From: Synechococcus sp. LA31
GTDB taxonomy: Bacteria > Cyanobacteriota > Cyanobacteriia > PCC-6307 > Cyanobiaceae
NCBI RefSeq assembly: GCF_018502385.1
Contig: NZ_CP075523.1
Span: 2,480,001-2,544,000, forward strand
Direction: 5' to 3'
Length of the DNA: 64,000 nucleotides
The notes under the pieces are model-generated. The model worked only from the letters and a program-made list of their open reading frames with translations, had not been told where the DNA came from and did not search any database. Both the position numbers and the translations under genes were made by a program. Below are positions 57,179 to 64,000 of this stretch, in pieces. The stretch's first letter is position 1; every line of letters begins with the position of its first letter.

Positions 57179-58311
57179 TCCCATAAGCCTGGCTTGGAGA
57201 AGGCAATGTGGATATCGTCGTGGGCGAGACGTCGGGTTTCGGCCAGTGAGGTGGCGTACTCTGCTGATTCCACTTGCTTCAGGGCGTCTAGAAATGTTGC
57301 CAGTGTGAACGTTTCTGGTGGAATGGAGGCAAGGTTCATTTGCTTGGTGAGATCTAGATTTTTCTTGGAGTTTCCGAGATTCATGACGGGTATATTGGCT
57401 GTCATTGGCATGATCAGGCCGTGAAACTTCATGGAGAGAGCCGCATCGAAGTAGGGCATCAGATTGATGATCTTCTGGGGCTCGATATAGTGTGTTGCAA
57501 TGTTGTAGAGCGGAGCCTGCCTGGAGTTCTTTGCTAGTTGGTAGCCCACAAAAGCATCAATTGAGTTGTACCAGTAGCTGAGGCTGAATAGGTAGAGGTT
57601 GTAGTAGGGGGTGATTTCGTCGAGTGCCTGTCTGAGGTTGCGGAGGTAGGTTTTGTCGCTTGCTTCTCGTTCGATCCCGTCGAGGATGCAGGAGCTTTGA
57701 ATCGTTTTATAGTCGTAATAGTGGTCGGATAAAAAGATTGCAATATTCTTGTTCCTTAATTGGCTTGCTGGCATGGTGTTTTCGCAATGCTCGCCCATGA
57801 GTTCTAGGAGGCGTTGGTTGCGAGTGTTTTGAGGCATTGCCGCGATGGTCTGCCTCTCTCTGGGGTTGGGTTCCAGGGCAAAAACAATGTCGGGTAGGTG
57901 GTGAATCTCTGATTGCCAAGGAGCCAGCTGTCTGAGTTGTTCGGTATCGCTTTCGCTGCGGATCCAGGAAGCCTGCATCCATTTCAAGCTTGAAACGTAT
58001 TTTTTGAGCAGATTGTCCTGGGATCCGATGTCAGCGCTGATGATGTGAAAGGGCGTGCCCTCGGGTAGGTTCTCCCAAAAGTAGGGCTCTCCGATGATGG
58101 CTCCCCCACCTACGATTAGGCGTGCACGTCCGTCGCTGGTGTCTTGTTGGATCTGGCTGGCCAGGTTTTTGTCCTCGGCCAGTTGAGAGGGGCGGATGAA
58201 CCGCAGCTCTGTTCCTGATGGGAGTAATGACTGGAAGGCAAGCCGGAAGGCTTCATCGCCTGCATTCTTGGAGCCGTAGTAGCCGTAGATATAAAAAAGT
58301 TGTGGTGCCAC
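57175..58311 (-). CDS. polysaccharide pyruvyl transferase family protein
   Basis: The 378-residue protein opens with YIYGYYGSKNAGDEAFRLAF, the GYYGxxNxGDE start of the family, has VGGGAIIGEPYFWENLP near residue 67, and SMKFHGLIMPM (S-x-R/K-FH) near 295. The family adds pyruvyl groups to polysaccharides (CsaB and relatives) or related transfers. Start is GTG. The gene is richer in A and T than its neighbours, and uses more N, K and Y, which hints at recent transfer. It lies between genes on both sides without overlap upstream. Confidence 0.85.
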   Translation of the reverse strand: MAPQLFYIYGYYGSKNAGDEAFRLAFQSLLPSGTELRFIRPSQLAEDKNLASQIQQDTSDGRARLIVGGGAIIGEPYFWENLPEGTPFHIISADIGSQDNLLKKYVSSLKWMQASWIRSESDTEQLRQLAPWQSEIHHLPDIVFALEPNPRERQTIAAMPQNTRNQRLLELMGEHCENTMPASQLRNKNIAIFLSDHYYDYKTIQSSCILDGIEREASDKTYLRNLRQALDEITPYYNLYLFSLSYWYNSIDAFVGYQLAKNSRQAPLYNIATHYIEPQKIINLMPYFDAALSMKFHGLIMPMTANIPVMNLGNSKKNLDLTKQMNLASIPPETFTLATFLDALKQVESAEYATSLAETRRLAHDDIHIAFSKPGLWD

Positions 58312-58394
58312 GGTAATTTTCCTGCTCCTATCTCTGCGGTATCAACCTAGAAAAGTCTGCTGCTCTTGGCTCTCTGCTGCTGCGTGCTGCTGCG

Positions 58395-59852
58395 TCATTC
58401 GCTTTGATCTGCGGCAGGTATGCCTGATTGTTCTGGTAGCTCCAGTTGGGTTGTGATCTCATGCATCGTTAGGGCAACTGCGCGTGCGATATCTCGAATT
58501 TCAAAGGGCTGATTCCGCTCCTGTTCTTGGTCATGGGGTTGCTCGATCGGATCTTGCTGATACAGCTCGATCGGCAAGGTTGCGAGGGTGCCTGCTCCTT
58601 CGCATTGCTGCCGATGCCAGAGGGCGATGGCCTCGGCTCGCGAGGAGCCCACCAGACAGAGACCAGGGATCTCGGGCCTGAGCCAGCCGAGCTTGTGTTG
58701 CATCGTGCCTTCGTGGCTCACATAAAAACGCACACCCTCGGTGCGTTGCAGCCAGCTGGCAAAGCCCAGGCCGCAGAGGTTTTCCAGTTGTGCCGCTCTG
58801 CAGTGCTGAAGGATCTGCTTCAGCCTTGTTTGGCAGGCTTGCTCGCGTTCTTGGCTCAGGGGGTGTTGGTGGTTGTTGTGTTGGTAGGTGAAGCCATCCA
58901 GCAGGATCAAGGGGCGGTGGAAATGCTGCGTGATCGCATCGATCAGGGCCTGCATGAGCGTCACCTCATTGCGTAGTTCACGTCGTCCTGGACCTCTCAC
59001 GCCCAGCAGGATCAATGGCTGTGGACGATGCACGGGCAGAGCCCCCTCCACCTCCCGAGCCAGGGCATCGATCACGGTTTGGCGTGCCTTGCCCGTGACC
59101 AGCGTTCCCCCCAAGCGAACGCTCTGATGGTTGCTCAGTAGCGCCGGGTCCACTCGGCTGATGCCATCGAGCTGGGCCAGGTTCAGAACGGTGTCAGTGT
59201 CCTGCACAACGGCCAGGCTTTGGCCGGCATCGATCAGGCGCAGCAGTGGATCGAGTTCGTTCCACAGGAAGTGCGCAAAGTTGCTGTTACCGGCGCGCAC
59301 CAACACCGGCTCCTGGTTGTTGAACCCATCAGGATCTGGGGCAGGGTGGTCTGCTGGCCTCAGCGTGGAGGCCGAGAGCAGATAGCCGTTGGCGCATTCA
59401 TTGGATGACAGCCACCACAGTGAGGCGTTATCGCGCCGTTGCAGCAGCAGATGGTTGCGGTCGGGATCGGCTCGGCAACCACGCAGCTCAAAGCTGGCTC
59501 CGACGAGCTCCACATCCAGTGGTTGTTTGTTCAGGATGGCGAGCTGATAGCGGCGCAGTGAGCGCGGATAGACCCAGCGGTTGAGCTCATCCAGTGAGGG
59601 GGGTGAGCTTGTGCTGCCTGGGCCGTAGCTTGCCGCTAGATCGCAGCAGCGCTGAGCAGCTTGCACAAGGCCAGCTTGGCTGAGAGCCTGCCCCAAGGCG
59701 AGGGTGGCGCTCTCCAGTCCGATCTGCTCGATCACGTCTGGGGCCGTGCCGGCTTGTAGCAGTGCCTCGCGAGCGCGGCGCAGGCGGCCAACCGCTCCTC
59801 CCTGATCTGGATCCAGCAACAGGTTGCGGATCGATGGCTGTGGTTCGGCCAC
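58395..59852 (-). CDS. GT61-like glycosyltransferase
   Basis: The 485-residue protein has a helical N-terminus (20-90) and then a GT61/DUF563-like part: ANFAHFLWNELDPLLRLID-like stretch near residue 190 (a N-x-x-HFLWNxxxPL pattern), SVRLGGTLVTGKA, LLGVRGPGRRELRNE, and FYVSHEGTMQHKLGWLRPEIPGLCLVG (SxxG/EG-T-x-x-K). A role in capsule or glycan synthesis fits. It is separated by 83 bases from the pyruvyl-transferase-like gene downstream. Confidence 0.7.
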   Translation of the reverse strand: MAEPQPSIRNLLLDPDQGGAVGRLRRAREALLQAGTAPDVIEQIGLESATLALGQALSQAGLVQAAQRCCDLAASYGPGSTSSPPSLDELNRWVYPRSLRRYQLAILNKQPLDVELVGASFELRGCRADPDRNHLLLQRRDNASLWWLSSNECANGYLLSASTLRPADHPAPDPDGFNNQEPVLVRAGNSNFAHFLWNELDPLLRLIDAGQSLAVVQDTDTVLNLAQLDGISRVDPALLSNHQSVRLGGTLVTGKARQTVIDALAREVEGALPVHRPQPLILLGVRGPGRRELRNEVTLMQALIDAITQHFHRPLILLDGFTYQHNNHQHPLSQEREQACQTRLKQILQHCRAAQLENLCGLGFASWLQRTEGVRFYVSHEGTMQHKLGWLRPEIPGLCLVGSSRAEAIALWHRQQCEGAGTLATLPIELYQQDPIEQPHDQEQERNQPFEIRDIARAVALTMHEITTQLELPEQSGIPAADQSE

Positions 59853-59912
59853 GGGCTGTTGATCCGGGCATTGTCTGGCCGGAGCCTATGCATGGTCCTG
59901 GGCTGCGGCGGC

Positions 59913-61010
59913 TCAGTCCCATTGTTTGAGCCAGCGCTGCCGCCATAACCCCGAGGTCACCCAGCGACTGCAGGGTCCCCGTTGGCGATAGGAATACCAG
60001 AGCCGATTGAGCTGAAAACTGGCGGCGTTGGCTCGGGCCAAGGCAGGGTCATCGGTGAGGGTGCAGCTCTGTTGTGGATTCCACTGCAGCATCCGGGTAT
60101 GGGCGAAGCTGCCATCAAGCCGTTGCACGCTGGGTGTCGCCAGCAGGCGGTCGCGGTAGTCGAGGTCTTCGCAGTAGGCGGGGTAGTAGCGCTCATCGAA
60201 GGGCCCTACGGCATCCCACGCCAAAGCCGTGAGCGCAAAGGCGGAGAAGGCACGCTCACCGGGGAACAGCCCCAGATATTGCGGCTGGGCTGGATCCAGA
60301 CGCGCCAGCGCCTCTGCCAGCAAACCGGGCGGAAAGGTCACATCGTGGTTCACCAGCAGGGCCAGGCTGGCTTGCGGGAAACTCAGCAAAATCTGGTTCC
60401 AGGCAGCCGCCACTCCGGCATTGCCAAAGGGCCGAGCGATGCGGATTTGGCCTACCCCGGTCAGCCCCTGAGCTTCTAAGTCTTGGAGCAGTTGCCGCAG
60501 CCGCAGCGACTCGGGATCATTCCGTCCTCCGCTTTGATCCACGATTGCGAGCGTCTCAATCGGCAGATCAAGGCTGTTGACGAGTTGTTGAAGGTGATCG
60601 GCTCCGTTGAGAATCGGTACACCCAGCAGCGGCAACACATCGGCTGGGGCTCTTGCTGGTTGGAGCCTGTCCAGCCCCTGCCAGAACAGCTCCAGCAGTT
60701 GATCGTCATGGCTGCGTTCGCTCACATCGGCGAGGCATCGCCAAAGCTCCACGCTGGCTTGGCGATCGGGCCGGCCGGTTTGTGGCAACTCCCCCAGCCA
60801 CTCCAACAGCCATCCGAGCACGACACGGCGTGCTTCGCTCCAGGCGCCCAGCTGTAGGAGTAGATCGATCGCTTCGGCGCTGTTTTGGGCGCGCTGCTGA
60901 GCGATCTCTCGCAGAACGGCACGGGTGTAGTGATCTCCTTGCTGCCGCCAGTGGGCCACCCTTTGCTCCAGCTCCGCTGGATCGCTGCGTTTCGAAGGAG
61001 GATGGCTCAT
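59913..61010 (-). CDS. GT2-like glycosyltransferase
   Basis: The 365-residue protein has a helical lead (1-125) and a GT-A domain: LPLLGVPILNGADHLQQLVNSLDLP, IETLAIVDQSGG, RPFGNAGVAAAWNQIL, LALLVNHDVTFPPG and YYPAYCEDLDYRDRLL. Asp and His in NHDV stand where a DXD would be. The ATG at 61010 overlaps the stop of the kinase gene (ATGA), so the enzyme is translated with a two-component system. A longer frame to 61403 lies inside the kinase gene and is rejected. Confidence 0.85.
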   Translation of the reverse strand: MSHPPSKRSDPAELEQRVAHWRQQGDHYTRAVLREIAQQRAQNSAEAIDLLLQLGAWSEARRVVLGWLLEWLGELPQTGRPDRQASVELWRCLADVSERSHDDQLLELFWQGLDRLQPARAPADVLPLLGVPILNGADHLQQLVNSLDLPIETLAIVDQSGGRNDPESLRLRQLLQDLEAQGLTGVGQIRIARPFGNAGVAAAWNQILLSFPQASLALLVNHDVTFPPGLLAEALARLDPAQPQYLGLFPGERAFSAFALTALAWDAVGPFDERYYPAYCEDLDYRDRLLATPSVQRLDGSFAHTRMLQWNPQQSCTLTDDPALARANAASFQLNRLWYSYRQRGPCSRWVTSGLWRQRWLKQWD

Positions 61011-61990
61011 ACACCCCCGTCCAGCAGACAGCTCTGCGGCAGGCTCAGCCTCACCTGCATCCCGCCCTGGGGGGAGTGGCTGATGTGCATCGTGCCCCCA
61101 TGGTTGCGGCAGAACCCACGGGCGATGGCCCATCCCCGCCCCTGGTGGGATGACTTGAGGGCGGTGGTTGGATGCAGGCCCACCCTGCCTGTTGGGCCTG
61201 CATCCTCCACCACAATCACCAGCCCAGCGGAGGAGCTCGTACAACGCACCATCACCGGCGGCCCGCCGTATTCGAGGGCGTTGTCGATCAGGTTGTGCAG
61301 GGTGCGCTGCAGCCAGCGACGATCCACCAGCAAGGTGCGTGATGGTTCGATCTCCACCAGCACATCGGCGGGGGCATAACTGCAGGCGAGCTGGCGGACG
61401 CACGCCTCTAGCAACACCCGTTCGCGCCGTAGGGGGTGGGTTGATGTTTGGCCAAGCTCGCCCAGATCGGCATCCAGATCGCGGAGGGCCTCAAGGTCGG
61501 CTTCAAGGCCATTCAGCAGCTTCCGATCCTGGGCCTCCTGTTGACGCAGGGCGGCCACCCTGAGGAAGAGCCGCGTCAGCGGAGCACGAATGTCGTGGGC
61601 TAGGTCGTTGCATTGCTGTTGCTGCAACGCAGCCTTGTGGCGCTGCTCTGCGAGGAGTGCATTCAGGCGCCGCAGCAGCAGTTGGAGCGGGGCGATGCCG
61701 CTGTTGAGCCTCAGGGGCAGTGGGTCGAGGGCATGGCGAGGCAGTGCTTTGAGCAGCTGATTGAGAGGCTGCAGCAGCTCGCGCTGCAGAAAAAGCATCA
61801 GTCCTGCGCCTACACCGATGACGGCGCTTAGCGCCAGCAGAGGCCCCTCTGCCTCAACCCGGTGAGACCCTGCCAGCCGCACCAAGGCGATCAGCAAGCG
61901 AGCGGCGATCGCGGCACCGCCGCCCCCCATCACGCAGGCCAGGAGCAGGTGGCGACGATCCTTTGCACTGAGGATGATCGCCCGTTTCAT
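61007..61990 (-). CDS. sensor histidine kinase
   Basis: The 327-residue kinase has two membrane helices (about 16-38 and 51-68) with a short loop between, a HisKA site DLAHDIRAPLTRLFLRV, and an HATPase with TLHNLIDNALEYG, VVEDAGPTG and HQGRGWAIARGFCRNHGG. The periplasmic part is too small for a classical sensor, so it may sense the membrane. The G1 box (DAGPTG) is slightly off the usual DxGxG. It starts inside the response regulator stop (ATGA) and ends inside the glycosyltransferase start. Confidence 0.88.
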   Translation of the reverse strand: MKRAIILSAKDRRHLLLACVMGGGGAAIAARLLIALVRLAGSHRVEAEGPLLALSAVIGVGAGLMLFLQRELLQPLNQLLKALPRHALDPLPLRLNSGIAPLQLLLRRLNALLAEQRHKAALQQQQCNDLAHDIRAPLTRLFLRVAALRQQEAQDRKLLNGLEADLEALRDLDADLGELGQTSTHPLRRERVLLEACVRQLACSYAPADVLVEIEPSRTLLVDRRWLQRTLHNLIDNALEYGGPPVMVRCTSSSAGLVIVVEDAGPTGRVGLHPTTALKSSHQGRGWAIARGFCRNHGGTMHISHSPQGGMQVRLSLPQSCLLDGGV

Positions 61991-62769
61991 GGGGTTTGGC
62001 TTGGGGGATGGCCCTCTGCAGCGTTCGGGCTGATCTGCAGGGCGTAGCCATGGGCACGAACTGTTTCGATGCGCAGTCCCCCTTGGGACACCACGCCCAG
62101 GAGACGGCGCAGCCTGGAGAGGCGCATGTCGATGCTGCGGCTGCTGCTTACGGAAATCAGGCTTCCGCTGGAATGGGCCAGCTGCTCTCGGGTTAAGACG
62201 CGACCCGGTGCACGGCAGAGGGCCAGCAGCAGGATGCGTTCGCCTCTGGTCAGCGTTACGTTCGCGGCTCCTGGCCGCTCAAGAACGCCCTCATGGGGAT
62301 GAAAGAGCACATCTCCCAGGTGGATCGTTTCTTCCTCAGAGGTGGGGCTGATGGTCGCGCGGCGTTCGCTCCGTAGCAGTTGCTCGCAGCGCAGCAGCAG
62401 TTCGCGCGCATGAAAGGGTTTCACCAGGTAGTCCTGGGCGCCCTGTTCCAGTCCGACGATGCGATCGGCAGGGCTGTCCAGCCCTGAAAGCATCAACACC
62501 GGGAAGTTTCGGCCCTCGAGGCGGAGATCACGCAGCACGTGCGTGCCCTCATGGCGGGGTAGTCGCCGATCGAGCAGGAGAAGGTCGGGATGTTCGCCCT
62601 TCTCCAGTGCGGCCAGCATCGTTTCGGGACGGTGGAAGATGCGCAGTTGCCACCCTGGGGCGCAAAGACGCGGCTGCATCAGTTGGCAAAGCTCGATGTC
62701 GTCCTCAAGCCACCAAACCAAGGCGCCGGAACAGTGCGAGACAAAGTCCCGATCCGGACTCTCCGTCAC
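61987..62769 (-). CDS. OmpR-type response regulator
   Basis: The 260-residue protein has a receiver domain (LEDDIELC acidic pocket, phospho-Asp in LLLLDRRLPRHEGTHVL, Lys in LVKPFHA) and a winged-helix domain ending VRAHGYALQI. The D-R-R-L form after the Asp differs from the common D-x-M-M/L-P. Start is GTG at 62769. It is the first gene of the regulator-kinase-glycosyltransferase run, so it probably governs its own operon and perhaps the wider glycan locus. Confidence 0.87.
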   Translation of the reverse strand: MTESPDRDFVSHCSGALVWWLEDDIELCQLMQPRLCAPGWQLRIFHRPETMLAALEKGEHPDLLLLDRRLPRHEGTHVLRDLRLEGRNFPVLMLSGLDSPADRIVGLEQGAQDYLVKPFHARELLLRCEQLLRSERRATISPTSEEETIHLGDVLFHPHEGVLERPGAANVTLTRGERILLLALCRAPGRVLTREQLAHSSGSLISVSSSRSIDMRLSRLRRLLGVVSQGGLRIETVRAHGYALQISPNAAEGHPPSQTP

Positions 62770-62835
62770 GACTGCTCAGCCTCACGCCTCCTTCGCGAGT
62801 GTGACCATGCCTGGATGCCCTGAGCTGGTCAGGCT

Positions 62836-63231
62836 TCAGGAACGATGCACATGCACCTGCTGCCAGCTGCTGTTGCTCCGCTGCCAGATACGGGTTTCGC
62901 AGCAGCTGGCGGTGATCGCGTCGCCGCCTGAGAGTCGCTGGGTGAGCCGGGTGTAACTCAGCACCACGGCGTCATCGGAGAGCCAACGCAGGTGTGGCCG
63001 CGCCATGGTCACGTTGACCGGAGCGGGTGTGGCGTCTGGATCTGCGGGCAGCTCGAAGTAGAAGCGATGAAAATCCAGGCCTTCCGCCAAAAGACCATTG
63101 GTCTCAGCTTCAAAACAGCTCAGGTCAGGGCTGCAGAAACCGGCATAGGTGGCCCAGTCTCCCGCCGCCACACTGTTAAGCATCGCCTGATTGATGGCCA
63201 GGATGTCGCGATCACGCTCGTTGAGTGTCAT
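62836..63231 (-). CDS. SnoaL/CaMKII-association-domain-like protein
   Basis: From the ATG at 63231 the protein has 131 residues. It reads as a cone-shaped NTF2/SnoaL fold: DILAINQAMLNSVAAGDWATYAGFCSPDLSCFEAETNG, LDFHRFYFELP, then PHLRWLSDDAVVLSYTRL and ETRIWQRSNSSWQQVHVHRS. The match to the CaMKII association domain family (with its V-H-x-H-R-S ending) is good. No catalytic role is known for bacterial members. The start lies within the end of mtnC (20-base overlap). Confidence 0.82.
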   Translation of the reverse strand: MTLNERDRDILAINQAMLNSVAAGDWATYAGFCSPDLSCFEAETNGLLAEGLDFHRFYFELPADPDATPAPVNVTMARPHLRWLSDDAVVLSYTRLTQRLSGGDAITASCCETRIWQRSNSSWQQVHVHRS

Positions 63232-63982
63232 CGGCGGTGTCGAGATGGGTGTAGTCGCTGATCCTCTCAAAGGGGCCACTGTCGCGGCCTGGGTTGTCAT
63301 GGCGGTCACTGAACAGTGCGGCCATGCCAGCCGCGTGGGCAGCCTGCAGTTCGGCTAGGGAGTCGCTGATGAACAGCACCTGCTCCGCTGCGCAGCCCAG
63401 GAACAAGGCGATGGCCGAGTAGCTCGCGCTCTCCTGTTTCGGCCCTGTGCGGGTGTCGAACCAGTGGCTGAACAAGCCCCGTAGATCTCCGGCCTGGCTA
63501 TGGCCGTAGAGCAACTGTTGGGCCGCTACAGAGCCGGAGGAATAGACCGCCAGCACGATCCCAGCCTGGTGCCAGCGCTGCAGTGCGGCTGGCACATCGC
63601 TGAACAGTGGGGCCACGAGTTCGCCGCTGGCATAGCCCGCTCTCCAGATGCGTCCCTGCAGATCCTTCAGCGGGGTGAGCTTCACATCACGGGCGATCAG
63701 ACTCTGCAGATAAGGCACCACTGCTTCGGCTTTCGCCGTTTCAGCAGCCTGAGCGCTCCGCAGCGCTTGCGCTTCAGCGTGAGGATCATCGGCCCATGCC
63801 TGATCAACGGCCGCGATCAGGTTCGCGACCTCTGGCTCATCGGCATTGGCTTGTAGGTAGCTGCCGAGCTTGGCGCTGGCATAGGGGAACAGCACCTCGG
63901 CAACGAAACTCACCGGGCAGGTGGTGCCTTCGATGTCGAGCAGGACGTGGGTGATCGGCATGGCGGGCGTGCTGGATGCCAT
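63212..63982 (-). CDS. mtnC: enolase-phosphatase E1 of methionine salvage
   Basis: The 256-residue HAD enzyme opens with HVLLDIEGTTCPVSFVAEVLFPYA (the Asp/Glu pair of MtnC), has LAVYSSGSVAAQQLLYGHSQAGDL and LFISDSLAELQAAHAAGM. It enolises and dephosphorylates 2,3-diketo-5-methylthiopentyl-1-phosphate. The ATG at 63982 is used; an ATG at 63961 (MPITHVLLD) is closer to the usual start. The gene is complete, but its upstream partner, if any, lies beyond the window. Confidence 0.94.
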   Translation of the reverse strand: MASSTPAMPITHVLLDIEGTTCPVSFVAEVLFPYASAKLGSYLQANADEPEVANLIAAVDQAWADDPHAEAQALRSAQAAETAKAEAVVPYLQSLIARDVKLTPLKDLQGRIWRAGYASGELVAPLFSDVPAALQRWHQAGIVLAVYSSGSVAAQQLLYGHSQAGDLRGLFSHWFDTRTGPKQESASYSAIALFLGCAAEQVLFISDSLAELQAAHAAGMAALFSDRHDNPGRDSGPFERISDYTHLDTADDTQRA

Positions 63983-64000
63983 CAGTGGGGAAGCCGATGG

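Overview
The window reads as a chromosomal segment of a GC-rich picocyanobacterium of the Synechococcus/Cyanobium type (alpha-cyanobacteria). Evidence: genes for photosystem II D2, cytochrome b6 and subunit IV, Ycf3, Ycf34, RpaA and RpaB; a cyanobacterial rRNA operon with tRNA-Ile and tRNA-Ala in the spacer; compact gene packing with many ATGA/GTGA start-stop overlaps; and the gene series petD-petB / ctpA / HD protein / minC ... minD-minE, which I recall as typical of marine Synechococcus and Prochlorococcus. No insertion sequence, CRISPR array or clear prophage was seen.

Layout. 0-8.6 kb: a small membrane protein, an RRM protein, cca, the coupled trio ycf34-tsaB-ydcF, and the minus-strand operon rpaB-plsX-fabH-fabD-plsC (a response regulator heading fatty-acid and phospholipid synthesis). 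8.7-16.9 kb: radA, ycf3, the coupled trio copper ATPase-tmk-holB, rpaA, tRNA-Asn, and an ABC ATPase with a small partner. 17-23 kb: psbD without psbC, a DUF2079 membrane protein, a multicopper oxidase, a FUSC-type membrane protein and tRNA-Thr. 22.9-31.2 kb: an orphan LuxR-type HTH protein, minE-minD, an inserted plus-strand cassette (phospholipase D-like protein plus two half-size ChrA proteins), minC, an HD protein, ctpA, petB and petD. 31.2-38.9 kb: a GH100 invertase and a complete rrn operon with a long leader rich in GAGA-capped hairpins and visible processing stems for 16S and 23S.

39-62.8 kb is the accessory part. It holds a type I secretion set (parvulin-like isomerase, ABC exporter with a degenerate C39-like domain, HlyD adaptor, small membrane protein) in one overlapping minus-strand operon headed by a 953-residue double glycosyltransferase. 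Around it lie a TPR/GT9-like protein, a methyltransferase, several large proteins without confident assignment (one with a GH130-like beta-propeller half, one with a possible GT-D-like tail, one with an internal repeat), a pyruvyl-transferase-like protein, a GT61-like protein, and a response regulator-kinase-glycosyltransferase operon. The simplest reading is a locus that makes and exports a glycosylated surface or secreted product, possibly under its own two-component control; the cargo is not identified. The window ends with a SnoaL/CaMKII-association-like protein and the methionine-salvage gene mtnC.

Starts were chosen from overlaps with neighbours and from family length; alternatives are given where they matter. 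All functional calls come from reading motifs by eye, without database searches.
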